Below are positions 1 to 8,766 of a stretch of DNA of 64,000 bases, piece after piece. The position numbers were made by a program, and so were the translations under genes. Position 1 is the first letter of the stretch. Each line of letters starts with the position of its first letter. The notes under the pieces are model-generated. The model worked only from the letters and a program-made list of their open reading frames with translations, was not told where the DNA came from and ran no database searches. The stretch is from Streptomyces longispororuber (GTDB taxonomy: Bacteria; Actinomycetota; Actinomycetes; Streptomycetales; Streptomycetaceae), in assembly GCF_024448165.1 (NCBI RefSeq), contig NZ_JAMOLN010000019.1, positions 1-64,000 on the forward strand. Reading direction: 5' to 3'.

Positions 1-82
1 GCCCGCTCGCCCATGTCGTCCCGTTCACTCGCCCAGCACCGTCGTCCTCCAGGACGAACCAGGTGGGCCGCCGGGTTCCGCC

Positions 83-98
83 ACTCCGCGCGCGGAGT
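83..98. promoter_or_regulatory. Perfect 16-bp palindrome upstream of the acyltransferase-aminotransferase gene
   Basis: ACTCCGCGCGCGGAGT reads identically on both strands. It lies about 130 bases before the first gene and is followed by GAGTAC, a hexamer that recurs in the palindrome at 119-136. The rest of bases 1-230 holds no convincing gene; short frames on either strand look like noise. A protein-binding site is an inference. Confidence 0.4.
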
Positions 99-118
99 AC
101 GGCGAGCGGCCGCGGCGC

Positions 119-136
119 CTGAGTACCCGTACTCAG
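119..136. promoter_or_regulatory. Inverted repeat CTGAGTAC-CC-GTACTCAG, likely operator
   Basis: Two perfect 8-bp arms flank a 2-bp centre, about 95 bases before the start of the first gene. The symmetry and position suit a dimeric repressor site acting on the 231-2809 unit, or on a divergent gene left of the window. No regulator gene is adjacent inside the window. Confidence 0.5.
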
Positions 137-230
137 ACGCCGTGCGTGCGGGGGCTCTGCCGCCCTCGCGCCGGCCTTCCGAGGATGGGACCGCCCCCCA
201 CGCCAACGCGCCACACCGAAAGAGGGAGCC

Positions 231-2009
231 ATGGGCCGTCACCTGCAGCTGCGTGCCGCCACCCCGGAGGACCTGGACTGGATCCACGAGCTCCGGCACC
301 GGGTGTACGCCGAGGAGTTGGGCCAGCACGCCCCCACCGCGGCCGGACGGCTGAGCGACGGGCTCGACGGGGACAACGTCTATCTGGTCGCGGCGCGCGG
401 CACGGACCGGGTCGGCTTCGTGAGCCTGACCCCGCCCTGGGCCGGCCGGTACGGACTCGACAAGTACCTGACCCACGACGAACTGCCGCTCCTCGCCGAG
501 CCCGACGTGTTCGAGGTCCGCATCCTCACCGTCGAACCCCGCTGGCGGTCCACCGCCGCCGCGCCGCTGCTGATGTACGCGGCACTGCGCTGGATCGCTT
601 CCCGCGGCGGCCGCCGCGTGGTGGCCATGGGCCGCACCGACCTCCTCGCCATGTACCTCGCCGCGGGACTGCACCCGGCGGGCCGGACCGTACGCAGCGG
701 CGCGGTGACCTTCGAGGTCCTCACGGGTGACGTGCGCGAGGTGACCCGGACGGCCCTCGACCGGCACCGCACGCTCCTCGGCCGGCTGCGGGCGGCCGTC
801 GACTGGCGCCTCGACGTGCCGTTCGCACCCCGCGCCGACGGATGCGAGCACGGCGGCGCCTCGTTCACCGCCGTCGGCACGGACTTCCGCAGCCTGCACC
901 GGCGCCGGCAGATCGTCGCCGCCGACGTGCTGGACGCCTGGTTCGACCCGGCCCCCGGAGTGCGCGCCGCGCTCGCCGACGACCCGGGCTGGATGGCCAG
1001 GACCTCCCCGCCGACCGACGCCGACGGCCTCGTCGCGGAGATCGCCGCCGCCAGGGGACTGCCCGCCGGGACGCTCACGGTCGGCGCCGGCTCCTCCGAC
1101 CTGATCTTCCGGGCGTTCGGGCAGTGGCTCACGGCGCGCAGCCGGGTCCTGCTCATGGACCCGGGATACGGCGAGTACGCCCACGTCACCGAGCAGGTCG
1201 TCGGCTGCCGCGTGGACCGGTTCCGGCTGCGCCGCGAGGAGGACTGGCGGATCGACCCCGACCGGCTCTCCGCGGCCGTCGCACGGCACCACTACGACCT
1301 CGTCGTCGTGGTCAACCCCAACAACCCGACGGGCCGTCACGCCCCGGCCGCCGTCCTGCGCGAGGTGATCGCCACGGCCCCGGCCGCGACCCGCTGGTGG
1401 ATCGACGAGGCCTACCTCGGCTACGTCGACCCGGCCGAATCCCTCGCCGAACTCGCCACGACCGATGCGCGCGTGACCGTCTGCACCTCGCTCTCCAAGA
1501 TGTACGCGCTGTCCGGCGCACGGGCCGCCTACCTCGTCGCCACCGCCGACACCACGGACCTCCTGCGCCGCTGGACGCCGCCCTGGCCGGTCGGACTGCC
1601 CGCCCAACTGGCCGCCGTGGCCGCCCTGCGCGACCCCGCGTACTACACCGACCGCTGGCGGCGGACCCACGCCCTGCGCGGCCGGCTCGCCACCGACCTC
1701 GCCGAGCTGGGCGAAGGCGTGCTGGTCGAGGAAGGCGTGGCGAACTTCCTGAACCTGACCCTGCCGGCCGGCGGGCCGAGCGCCGCGCACCTGGTCGCCG
1801 AGTGCCGCAGGCACGGCGTGTACCTGCGCGACCTGTCCCCGCTGTCGCCCGAGTACCAGGGGCGGACCGTACGGATCGCCGTCCGGGACACCGCTGAGAA
1901 CGCCCGCATCGTGACCGCCTGCCAGGCCGCCCTCGACGTGCTGCTTCCGCTCCTGCCGCGCCGGACCGCGCCCGTGCCCGCATCCCTGGCCGCCGGAACC
2001 GCCCGATGA
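231..2009 (+). CDS. GNAT acyltransferase fused to a fold-type-I PLP aminotransferase
   Basis: The 592-residue protein has two enzymes in one chain. Residues 1 to about 175 look like a GNAT fold of the FeeM/LuxI-like N-acyl-amino-acid synthase type (RHRVYAEELG near the start, FEVRILTVEP in the middle). Residues about 215-585 are an aminotransferase of the histidinol-phosphate/CobD group, with NPNNPTG from N362, WIDEAY with D392 for the pyridine nitrogen, and SLSK with K423 as the Schiff-base lysine. All key PLP residues are present, so that half should be active. The start is the ATG after AGAGGGAG. The stop overlaps the next gene by 4 bases (ATGA), implying coupled translation with a CDP-lipid synthase-like protein. 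An amino-lipid or N-acyl-amine product is inferred; the substrate is unknown. Confidence 0.85.
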   Translation: MGRHLQLRAATPEDLDWIHELRHRVYAEELGQHAPTAAGRLSDGLDGDNVYLVAARGTDRVGFVSLTPPWAGRYGLDKYLTHDELPLLAEPDVFEVRILTVEPRWRSTAAAPLLMYAALRWIASRGGRRVVAMGRTDLLAMYLAAGLHPAGRTVRSGAVTFEVLTGDVREVTRTALDRHRTLLGRLRAAVDWRLDVPFAPRADGCEHGGASFTAVGTDFRSLHRRRQIVAADVLDAWFDPAPGVRAALADDPGWMARTSPPTDADGLVAEIAAARGLPAGTLTVGAGSSDLIFRAFGQWLTARSRVLLMDPGYGEYAHVTEQVVGCRVDRFRLRREEDWRIDPDRLSAAVARHHYDLVVVVNPNNPTGRHAPAAVLREVIATAPAATRWWIDEAYLGYVDPAESLAELATTDARVTVCTSLSKMYALSGARAAYLVATADTTDLLRRWTPPWPVGLPAQLAAVAALRDPAYYTDRWRRTHALRGRLATDLAELGEGVLVEEGVANFLNLTLPAGGPSAAHLVAECRRHGVYLRDLSPLSPEYQGRTVRIAVRDTAENARIVTACQAALDVLLPLLPRRTAPVPASLAAGTAR

Positions 2010-2809
2010 CCACGGTCGCCGGCCTCGCGCCCTACCTCGGCGGGGCACTCGCGGCGGGCGGCGTCGCGGTGGCGGCGTCCCGGCGCCGGGAGCTGATGGT
2101 CCGCTGGTGTGCGTGGGCCGTCGGCGTGCCCCTGGTCAGCGCCGCGTTCTGGTGGGGCCGGCCGGGCGCCGCCGCGATCGCCGCCGTGGCCGGGGTGATC
2201 GCCGTCCTCGAGTTCGGCGGACTCATGCGGCTCGGCCGGGCCGACCGGCTCGTCCTCGCCGCCGCCGTCACCGCGGTGATCGCCGCTGCCTGGCTCGCGC
2301 CGGACCAGGTCCTGCGGGTCGTCGCGGTCGGCGCGCTCGCGGTGGCCGCCGTCCCGCTGCTGGCCGGCGACGCCGACGGGGGACTGCACCGGCTCGGCGC
2401 CGGACTGCTCGGACTCGCCTGGCTGAGCGTCCTGGCCGCGCTCGTACCGCTCGGGGCGAGCGCGCTCGCACTGTTCGTGGCGGTCTCCGTCGCCGACATC
2501 ACCGCGTACTTCGCCGGGCCCCGGCTCGGCGGCCCGCACCTCTCGCCGCTGTCCCCGGCCAAACGCTGGAGCGGCACCCTGGCCGGTGCCGTCACCGGCA
2601 TCGGCGTGCTCGCCGCCCTCTCCGCGCTGAGCTGGCCCACCGCCCTCGCCGTGGCGGTCGGCGGCCCGGCAGGCGACCTCCTCGAATCCATGGTCAAACG
2701 GGGTGCGCGGGTCAAGGACGCCGCGTCCTGGCTGCCCGGCTCCGGCGGCCTGCTCGACCGGATCGACTCGCTGCTCGTCGCCCTGGCGGTGGTCCTCGTC
2801 CTGAGCTGA
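2006..2809 (+). CDS. Phosphatidate cytidylyltransferase-like membrane protein
   Basis: This 267-residue protein is almost entirely hydrophobic, with roughly seven to eight membrane segments. The C-terminal third carries the CdsA signature: SPAKRWSGTLAG, then GDLLESMVKRGARVKD and the closing PGSGGLLDRIDS with its metal-binding acids. The family makes CDP-diacylglycerol from phosphatidate and CTP in the cytoplasmic membrane. It starts inside the stop of the preceding fusion gene. A housekeeping CdsA is usually encoded elsewhere (beside frr in Streptomyces), so this is likely a specialised paralogue activating a different lipid phosphate. The family call is firm; the substrate is open. Confidence 0.85.
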   Translation: MTTVAGLAPYLGGALAAGGVAVAASRRRELMVRWCAWAVGVPLVSAAFWWGRPGAAAIAAVAGVIAVLEFGGLMRLGRADRLVLAAAVTAVIAAAWLAPDQVLRVVAVGALAVAAVPLLAGDADGGLHRLGAGLLGLAWLSVLAALVPLGASALALFVAVSVADITAYFAGPRLGGPHLSPLSPAKRWSGTLAGAVTGIGVLAALSALSWPTALAVAVGGPAGDLLESMVKRGARVKDAASWLPGSGGLLDRIDSLLVALAVVLVLS

Positions 2810-2913
2810 GGCGACGGCTCCGGTCGTGCACAACCGGTGCGGCAGGTCACCGTGTGGTCGCGGTTGTCGCGTGACCCAGGCCGGGTCCGTACCCTGCGGT
2901 CAGGAGGTGCGGC

Positions 2914-3780
2914 ATGCGCGAAGCGGACCCGGGACTCTTCGGCCCCGACTCGGTGACCTGGCAGATGCACGCCGACCCGATGATGTGGGTCGCGGGCGTC
3001 CGCGCCCTGTACTTCCAGGCGCTGCACCCGCGCGCCGTCCGCGGCGTCATCCAGAACTCCGACTTCCGGCGCGACGCGTGGGGCCGCCTCATGCGTACGG
3101 CGAGCTTCGTCGGCACGACCACGTACGGGACGACGGAGGCCGCGGAGAAGGCCGGAGCCAGGGTCCGCACCATCCACCGGCACCTCACGGCCACCGACCC
3201 CGACACCGGCGAGCGCTACGGCGTCGACGAACCGGACCTTCTGCTGTGGGTGCACTGCGCCGAGATCGACTCGTACCTGCACGTCGCCCGCCGCTCCGGC
3301 TTCCGCCTCACCGCGGCCCAGGCCGACCGGTACGTCGCCGAACACCGCACCAGCGCCCGGCTCGTCGGCCTCGAACCAGCCGAAGTGCCGGGCAGCCAGG
3401 CCGAGTTGGCCGCCTACTTCGAGGAGGTGCGGCCCGAACTCGCCGCCGGCCCCGAAGCGCGCGAGGTCGACGACTTCCTGCAACGGCCGCCCACCCCCGC
3501 CCTGCTCGTCCCGGCGCGCGCGGCACTGTGGCGGCGCGTCGCGAACCTGGCGTACGCCTCTCTGCCCTCGTACGCCCACGACCTGTACGGACGACCCGCG
3601 CCCGCCCCGGAAGTGGTCACCCGCCGCCTGCGCGCCACGGGCACCGCACTGCGGTGCGTCCCCGCCCGTGTCCGCTGGCAACTCCCGCCGAAACACATCC
3701 TGCGCGCCATGGCGCGACTCGGCCCCGACACCCGCCCCGCACCGTACAAAGTCGGCAGATGGGTAGCCATACTGGACTAG
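2914..3780 (+). CDS. MpaB/DUF2236-family oxygenase
   Basis: The 288-residue protein belongs to the MpaB (formerly DUF2236) family, haem-binding oxygenases that include rubber-cleaving latex clearing protein. Family marks are MHADPMMWVAGVRALYFQALHP at the N-terminus, RTASFVGTTTYGT near residue 70, and WVHCAEIDSYL near residue 115, which carries a histidine of the type proposed as a haem ligand. No signal peptide is visible, so it should be cytoplasmic. The start follows a strong CAGGAGGTG. It sits 104 bases after the lipid-enzyme pair and 51 before the kinase, so a link to either is unproven. Substrate unknown. Confidence 0.85.
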   Translation: MREADPGLFGPDSVTWQMHADPMMWVAGVRALYFQALHPRAVRGVIQNSDFRRDAWGRLMRTASFVGTTTYGTTEAAEKAGARVRTIHRHLTATDPDTGERYGVDEPDLLLWVHCAEIDSYLHVARRSGFRLTAAQADRYVAEHRTSARLVGLEPAEVPGSQAELAAYFEEVRPELAAGPEAREVDDFLQRPPTPALLVPARAALWRRVANLAYASLPSYAHDLYGRPAPAPEVVTRRLRATGTALRCVPARVRWQLPPKHILRAMARLGPDTRPAPYKVGRWVAILD

Positions 3781-3831
3781 GTCCTGTCCGGGGAGGGCGC
3801 AGCGGCTAGGCGACGGGGGCGACAGCGGGAC

Positions 3832-6099
3832 ATGCCAGAGTTGGGGGACACCGGGAACATCAGGCTGATCCACGGGCGGTACCGACTGCTCGACCAGATC
3901 GGCCGCGGTGGCATGGGCGAGGTGTGGCGGGCCCGCGACGAGTCGCTCGGGCGACAGGTCGCAGTCAAGTGCCTCAAGCCGCTGGGGCCGCAGCGCGACC
4001 AGTCCTTCACCCGGGTCCTGCGTGAGCGCTTCCGCAGAGAGGCCCGCGTCGCCGCCGCGTTACAGCACCGCGGGATCACCGTCGTGCACGACTTCGGCGA
4101 GTACGAGGGCATCCTGTACCTGGTGATGGAGCTCCTGGAGGGCAAGAACCTCAGCCAGCTCCTGGAGGAGAACCGGCACCACCCGCTGCCGGTCGACGAC
4201 ATCGTCGACATGGCCGAGCAGGTCGCCGCCGCCCTCGCCTACACCCACGAACAGGGCATCGTGCACCGGGACCTGAAGCCCGCGAACATCGTGATGCTCG
4301 GCGACGGCACCGCGAAGATATGCGACTTCGGCATCGCCCGGCTCGGCCACGACATCGGCTTCACCGCCCGCCTCACCGGCACCGGCATCGCCATGGGCAC
4401 CCCGCACTACATGTCGCCCGAGCAGATCGGCGGCACCCACGTCGACCAGCGCAGCGACCTGTACTCGCTTGGCTGCGTCCTCTACGAAGTCGCCACCGGG
4501 GCACCGCCGTTCGACCTGGCGGACGCGTGGGCCGTGCTCGTCGGGCACCGCGACACCGCACCGCGGGCCCCGCGCGACCACCGCCCCGACCTGCCGGCCT
4601 ACGTCGACCGGATCATCCTCGACCTGCTGGCCAAGGACCCCGAGCAACGGCCGCGCGACGCCCGCGAGCTGGGCCGCCGGATCGCCGCGGGACGGTCCGG
4701 GCGCGGTGCCTACGTGCCCACGGTGCGGGCCCCGCAGGTCGAACCGCGCACCAGTACCCAGGTGGTGCGGGAGCAGCCCGCCTCCCGCGAGCCGCGGCTG
4801 CCGTCCTGGACGCGCGGCATGACCACGGGCCACAAGGCGACCGGCGGATCCGGGCTGCGCGCCACCCCGCCGGACGGCGCCTCGGGCCTCGCCGGCGAGT
4901 GGATCCCGCGCCCCGCGGGACGCACCCCGGCGACACCTCCCGACGCCGTCGAACGGCCCACGCCCGCACCGGAGTTGCTCGCCACCCTGGTCTCCCGGCA
5001 CAACGCGGGCCTCAGCCTGGGCCGGCTCGGCCGCTGGACCGAGGCGGGCGAGGTGCACCGGGCCGTCGCCGCCGAACGCGAGCACGCGCTCGGCCCCGAC
5101 CACCCCGACACCCTCGCCAGCCGCTACGAGGTCGCCTTCTGTCTGAGCCGCACCGGGCGCGCCGCCGACGCGCTGCGCGAGTACCGGCGGGTCGTGACCG
5201 GCCGGGAGCGGGTGCTGGGCGCCGAGCATCCCGAGACGCTCGGGGCGCGCCAGGAAGTGGCGTACGTCCTCGGTAAACTGGGCCGCCACTTCGACGCGCA
5301 CCAGGCGTACACGTCGGTCCTCGCCGCCCGTGAGCGCGCCATGGGGCCCGACCACCCGGACACCCTGCGCTGCCGCCACAACCTCGCCTTCAACCTGAGC
5401 CGCCTCGGCCGCCTGGAGGACTCCTTCCGGATGGCGAGCGAGGTCGCCGACGCCCGGGCCCGCGTCCTCGGTCCCGATCACCCCGACACCTTGGTGACCC
5501 GCTGCGAAGTCGGTTACACACTGGGCCAGTTGGGGCGCTGGGGCGAGGCGCTGCGCAGCTACCGGGAGGTGGCGGAGGCCCGTGCCCACGCGCTGGGCGC
5601 CGACCACCCGGACACCCTGGCCGCCCGCTACGAGGTCGGCATCAGCCTCGGCCGCCTCGGCCGCAGCGCCGAGGCGCTCACCCTCTACCGCGACCTGATC
5701 GACGACCGCACCCGGGTCAGCGGGCCCAACGACCCGGAGACGCTGCGCGCCCGGCACGGACTCGGCGTCAACCTCGGCCGCATGGCCCGCTGGGAGGAGG
5801 CACTCGCCGAGGCCCGCGACGTCTGCGCGATCCGCGAGCGGGTACTCGGCCCCGACCATCCCGACACGCTGATCAGCCACCGCGAGGTCGCCGTCGGGCT
5901 CGGCTGGCTCGGCCGCTGGCAGGACGCGCTGACCGAGTACCGCACGGTGGCCGTCGCCCGGGAGCGGGTGCTCGGTGAGGCCCATCCGGACACGCTGGCC
6001 AGCCGCAACGACGAGGCGCACTGTCTGGAACAGCTGGGCCGTGGGACGGAGGCGGTCCAGTTGTACCGTCGTGTCGCGGCTCTGCGGCAGCGTGGCTGA
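3832..6099 (+). CDS. Ser/Thr protein kinase with eight C-terminal 42-residue (TPR-type) repeats
   Basis: Residues about 18-280 form a complete Hanks-type kinase: glycine loop GRGGMGEV (from G24), VAVK with K46, HRDLKPAN with catalytic D147, DFG at D165, then GTPHYMSPEQ. A proline-rich linker follows, with no membrane span, so unlike PknB-type receptors it is soluble. From about residue 385 there are eight copies of a 42-residue unit marked by GPDHPDTL-like motifs, as in kinesin-light-chain-like TPRs, presumably for protein binding. Residue L77 is encoded by a TTA codon (4060-4062), so translation should depend on the bldA tRNA, which implies developmental timing. The start has only a weak ribosome site. 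A copy of a dispersed hairpin repeat follows the stop. Confidence 0.92.
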   Translation: MPELGDTGNIRLIHGRYRLLDQIGRGGMGEVWRARDESLGRQVAVKCLKPLGPQRDQSFTRVLRERFRREARVAAALQHRGITVVHDFGEYEGILYLVMELLEGKNLSQLLEENRHHPLPVDDIVDMAEQVAAALAYTHEQGIVHRDLKPANIVMLGDGTAKICDFGIARLGHDIGFTARLTGTGIAMGTPHYMSPEQIGGTHVDQRSDLYSLGCVLYEVATGAPPFDLADAWAVLVGHRDTAPRAPRDHRPDLPAYVDRIILDLLAKDPEQRPRDARELGRRIAAGRSGRGAYVPTVRAPQVEPRTSTQVVREQPASREPRLPSWTRGMTTGHKATGGSGLRATPPDGASGLAGEWIPRPAGRTPATPPDAVERPTPAPELLATLVSRHNAGLSLGRLGRWTEAGEVHRAVAAEREHALGPDHPDTLASRYEVAFCLSRTGRAADALREYRRVVTGRERVLGAEHPETLGARQEVAYVLGKLGRHFDAHQAYTSVLAARERAMGPDHPDTLRCRHNLAFNLSRLGRLEDSFRMASEVADARARVLGPDHPDTLVTRCEVGYTLGQLGRWGEALRSYREVAEARAHALGADHPDTLAARYEVGISLGRLGRSAEALTLYRDLIDDRTRVSGPNDPETLRARHGLGVNLGRMARWEEALAEARDVCAIRERVLGPDHPDTLISHREVAVGLGWLGRWQDALTEYRTVAVARERVLGEAHPDTLASRNDEAHCLEQLGRGTEAVQLYRRVAALRQRG

Positions 6100-6103
6100 G
6101 CTC

Positions 6104-6150
6104 GTGGGGGCCGGGTAACCGAGGGGCGCGGGGAACCGCGCGATCAGCCA
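6104..6150 (-). repeat. Dispersed intergenic hairpin repeat, copy 1
   Basis: Read on the minus strand, this contains TGATCGCGCGGTTCCCCGCG followed by CCCCT. Near-identical cores appear at 25171-25191 and 39328-39349. Here only one flank of the hairpin is well conserved. It lies between the kinase stop and the FAD enzyme start, so it may act as a terminator or mRNA processing element. Confidence 0.6.
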
Positions 6151-6229
6151 CAGCGGAGCCGCACTCGCCTACGATCAAGCAACCAGCCACGGCGCACGGG
6201 CGGCGACGCCCGATCGAGGAGGCCGAAAC

Positions 6230-7771
6230 GTGCAGTCCCGCGACGTAGTAGTCATCGGCGGCGGCCACAACGGACTGGTGGCCGCCGCCTACCTCGCCCG
6301 TGCGGGCCACACCGTCACCGTGCTCGAAAGACTGGGCAGCACCGGCGGAGCCGCCGTCTCGACCCGCCCGTTCACGGGCGTGGACGCCCGCCTCAGCCGC
6401 TACTCGTACCTGGTCAGCCTGCTGCCCCACAAGATCGTCCGGGACCTGGGGCTCGACTTCGCGGTGCGGCAGCGCACCGTGTCCTCGTACACCCCGACCC
6501 TGCGCGACGGCCGGCCCACCGGACTGCTCGTCGGCGGCGGGGAGGACGCCACCCGCGACTCCTTCGCCCGGCTGACCGGCTCGGACCGCGAGTACGCGGC
6601 GTGGACCCGCTTCTACGAGACGACCCGGCAGGTCGCCGAGCGGGTCTTCCCGACGCTCACCGAGCCGCTGCCCACCCGCGACGCCCTGCGCGAGAGGGTC
6701 GGCGACGACGCGGCGTGGCGGCTGCTGTTCGAGCAGCCCATCGGCGTCGGCATCGAGGAGACCTTCAGCGACGACCTGGTGCGCGGCGTCGTCCTGACCG
6801 ACGCGCTCATCGGCACGTTCGCCGACGCCCACGACCCGACGCTCGCCCAGAACCGCTGCTTCCTCTACCACGTGATCGGCAACGGCACCGGCGACTGGGA
6901 CGTACCCGTCGGCGGCATGGGCGCCCTGACCGACGCGCTCGCCGCGGCGGCCCGCGCGGCGCGCGCCGACCTGCGCACCGGATGCGAGGCGACCCGGATC
7001 GAGACGGACGGCCGGGCCGCCGAGGTGACCTACCGGACGGACGGCGGCGAGCACACGGTCGCCGCCCGGCACGTCCTGGTCAACGCCTCGCCGCAGGAAC
7101 TGGCCCGGCTGCTCGACGAGGTGCCGCCGTCGCCCGCCGAGGGCGCCCAGCTCAAGGTCAACATGCTGCTGAAGCGGCTGCCGCGCCTCCGGGACACCAC
7201 CGTCGACCCGCGCCAGGCATTCGCCGGAACCTTCCACGTCGCCGAGGGATACGGCCAGTTGGCGACCGCCTACGCCGAGGCCGCCTCCGGCGCCCTGCCC
7301 AGCGCCCCGCCCTCCGAGATCTACTGCCACTCCCTGACCGACCCGACGATCCTCGCCCCCGACCTCGTCGAGCGCGGCTACCAGACCCTCACCCTCTTCG
7401 GTCTCCACACCCCGGCCCGGCTGTTCACCGCCGACAACGACACCGCGCGGGCCGGCCTCCTCAAGGCGACCCTCGCCCAGCTGGACGCACAGCTCGCCGA
7501 GCCGATCGAGGACTGCCTCGCCGAGGACGCCGACGGCCGCCCCTGCATCGAGGCGAAGACCCCGCTCGACCTGGAGCGCGATCTGCGGCTGCCCGGCGGG
7601 AACATCTTCCACCGGGAGCTCGCCTTCCCGTACGGGCAGCAGGACACGGGCCGTTGGGGTGTGGAGACGGCGCATCCGAACGTGCTGCTGTGCGGCGCGG
7701 GCGCGGTACGCGGCGGCGGGGTCAGCGGCATTCCCGGGCACAACGCCGCGATGGCGGTGCTCGGCCGCTGA
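6230..7771 (+). CDS. FAD-dependent oxidoreductase, phytoene-desaturase/CrtI-like
   Basis: The 513-residue flavoprotein opens with the dinucleotide-binding motif VVVIGGGHNGLVAAAYLARAG (residues about 5-25), then ERLGSTGGAA for the ribose-binding turn. The C-terminus has the family FAD motif around LLCGAGAVRGGGVSG. This group spans phytoene desaturases, carotenoid isomerases and pyridine-nucleotide-disulfide oxidoreductase domain 2-like proteins. No other carotenoid gene is nearby, so a carotenoid role is not implied. The GTG start at 6230 is set by GAGGAGG seven bases upstream. It converges with the operon ending at 7786. Confidence 0.82.
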   Translation: MQSRDVVVIGGGHNGLVAAAYLARAGHTVTVLERLGSTGGAAVSTRPFTGVDARLSRYSYLVSLLPHKIVRDLGLDFAVRQRTVSSYTPTLRDGRPTGLLVGGGEDATRDSFARLTGSDREYAAWTRFYETTRQVAERVFPTLTEPLPTRDALRERVGDDAAWRLLFEQPIGVGIEETFSDDLVRGVVLTDALIGTFADAHDPTLAQNRCFLYHVIGNGTGDWDVPVGGMGALTDALAAAARAARADLRTGCEATRIETDGRAAEVTYRTDGGEHTVAARHVLVNASPQELARLLDEVPPSPAEGAQLKVNMLLKRLPRLRDTTVDPRQAFAGTFHVAEGYGQLATAYAEAASGALPSAPPSEIYCHSLTDPTILAPDLVERGYQTLTLFGLHTPARLFTADNDTARAGLLKATLAQLDAQLAEPIEDCLAEDADGRPCIEAKTPLDLERDLRLPGGNIFHRELAFPYGQQDTGRWGVETAHPNVLLCGAGAVRGGGVSGIPGHNAAMAVLGR

Positions 7772-7785
7772 CCCCGCGCCCTGGC

Positions 7786-8766
7786 CTACGTTCCGAACAC
7801 GCCCCGCAGCGCGGCGATCTTCCGCGGCAGGTCGTACTCGGCGCCGCCCTCGTGCCCGTTGTACGGGAACACCTCGATGGCGGCGGGCCCGGCGTAGCGG
7901 TGGTACGCGGCGAAGACGGTGGAGGACGGACAGATCTTGTCCATCAGGCCGACCGAGAACCAGGCGGGACTCGTCGCCCGCGCCGCGAAGTTGACCCCGT
8001 CGAAGTAGGAGAGGGTCTCCATCGCCGCCTCGATGCCGAACCGGTGCCCCGACAGGAAGCGGGCGATCTCCGCGTACGGGCCGCTGTCCGTGATCTGCGA
8101 GGCCCGCCGGTAGTGGCACAGGAACGGCACGTCGGCGACCGTCGCCGCCACGTCGTCGCGCAGCCCGGACACGGCGAGCGCCAGACCGCCGCCCTGGCTG
8201 CCGCCGAGGACCGCGACGCGGGTGGCGTCGACGTCCTCGTGCTCCCGGACCGCGTCGACGGCCCGGACCGCGTCGGTGATCAGCCGCCGGTAGTAGTGCC
8301 GGTGCGGGTCCTCGATGCCGCGGGTCAGGAAGCCGGGCGACGACGAGCCGTGGCCCTCGGGTGCGACGTCGGGGGTGTCGGCGGTGTTCTTGCCGCCACC
8401 GCCCTGGCCACGGTTGTCCATGATCAGATGGGCGTGGCCGAGGGCGCTCCAGGTCAGCCAGGAGTACGGGATGCCCCGGCCGCCGTTGTAGCCGATGTAC
8501 TGGACGACCGCGGGCAGTGGCCCGGTCCGTCCGCGCGGCAGCAGCAGCCACGCCTTCACGGGCTGGCCGCCCCACCCGTTGAACGTCACGTCGAACACGT
8601 CCACGGTCGCCAGGCCCGCCTCGTACGGCACGAAGCGGGCGTCCACCGGATGACGGGCGGTGTCGTCGAGCGTCTTGCGCCAGAACGCGTCGAAGTCCGC
8701 GGGCTCCTCCGGCGCGGGACGGTACTCCCGCAGCCGGTCGAGCGGCATGTCGAACAGCAAGGTCAA
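7786..8766 (-). CDS. CE7-family acetyl esterase (acetyl xylan esterase/cephalosporin-C deacetylase)
   Basis: The 326-residue alpha/beta hydrolase shows the CE7 set: nucleophile S190 in GGSQGGG, the preceding RGQGGG oxyanion segment, an aspartate near GLMDKICPSS and the catalytic histidine in NGHEGG at the C-terminus. CE7 enzymes remove acetyl groups from short oligosaccharides and usually act inside the cell. No signal peptide is seen here, which agrees. It is the last gene of the polysaccharide operon. Its ATG overlaps the lyase stop (ATGA, 8763-8766). The expected job is deacetylating imported fragments. Confidence 0.88.
   Translation of the reverse strand: MTLLFDMPLDRLREYRPAPEEPADFDAFWRKTLDDTARHPVDARFVPYEAGLATVDVFDVTFNGWGGQPVKAWLLLPRGRTGPLPAVVQYIGYNGGRGIPYSWLTWSALGHAHLIMDNRGQGGGGKNTADTPDVAPEGHGSSSPGFLTRGIEDPHRHYYRRLITDAVRAVDAVREHEDVDATRVAVLGGSQGGGLALAVSGLRDDVAATVADVPFLCHYRRASQITDSGPYAEIARFLSGHRFGIEAAMETLSYFDGVNFAARATSPAWFSVGLMDKICPSSTVFAAYHRYAGPAAIEVFPYNGHEGGAEYDLPRKIAALRGVFGT

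Noticed and set aside
1..100. Start of a minus-strand gene left of the fusion gene
   Set aside because: Short frames exist but none shows a family motif or a ribosome site, so a divergent gene cannot be supported from this sequence.
5873..8575. Very long minus-strand open frame of about 900 codons
   Set aside because: It runs antisense to the kinase and FAD enzyme and through the CE7 esterase in another frame, with arginine- and proline-rich translation typical of GC-rich shadow frames.
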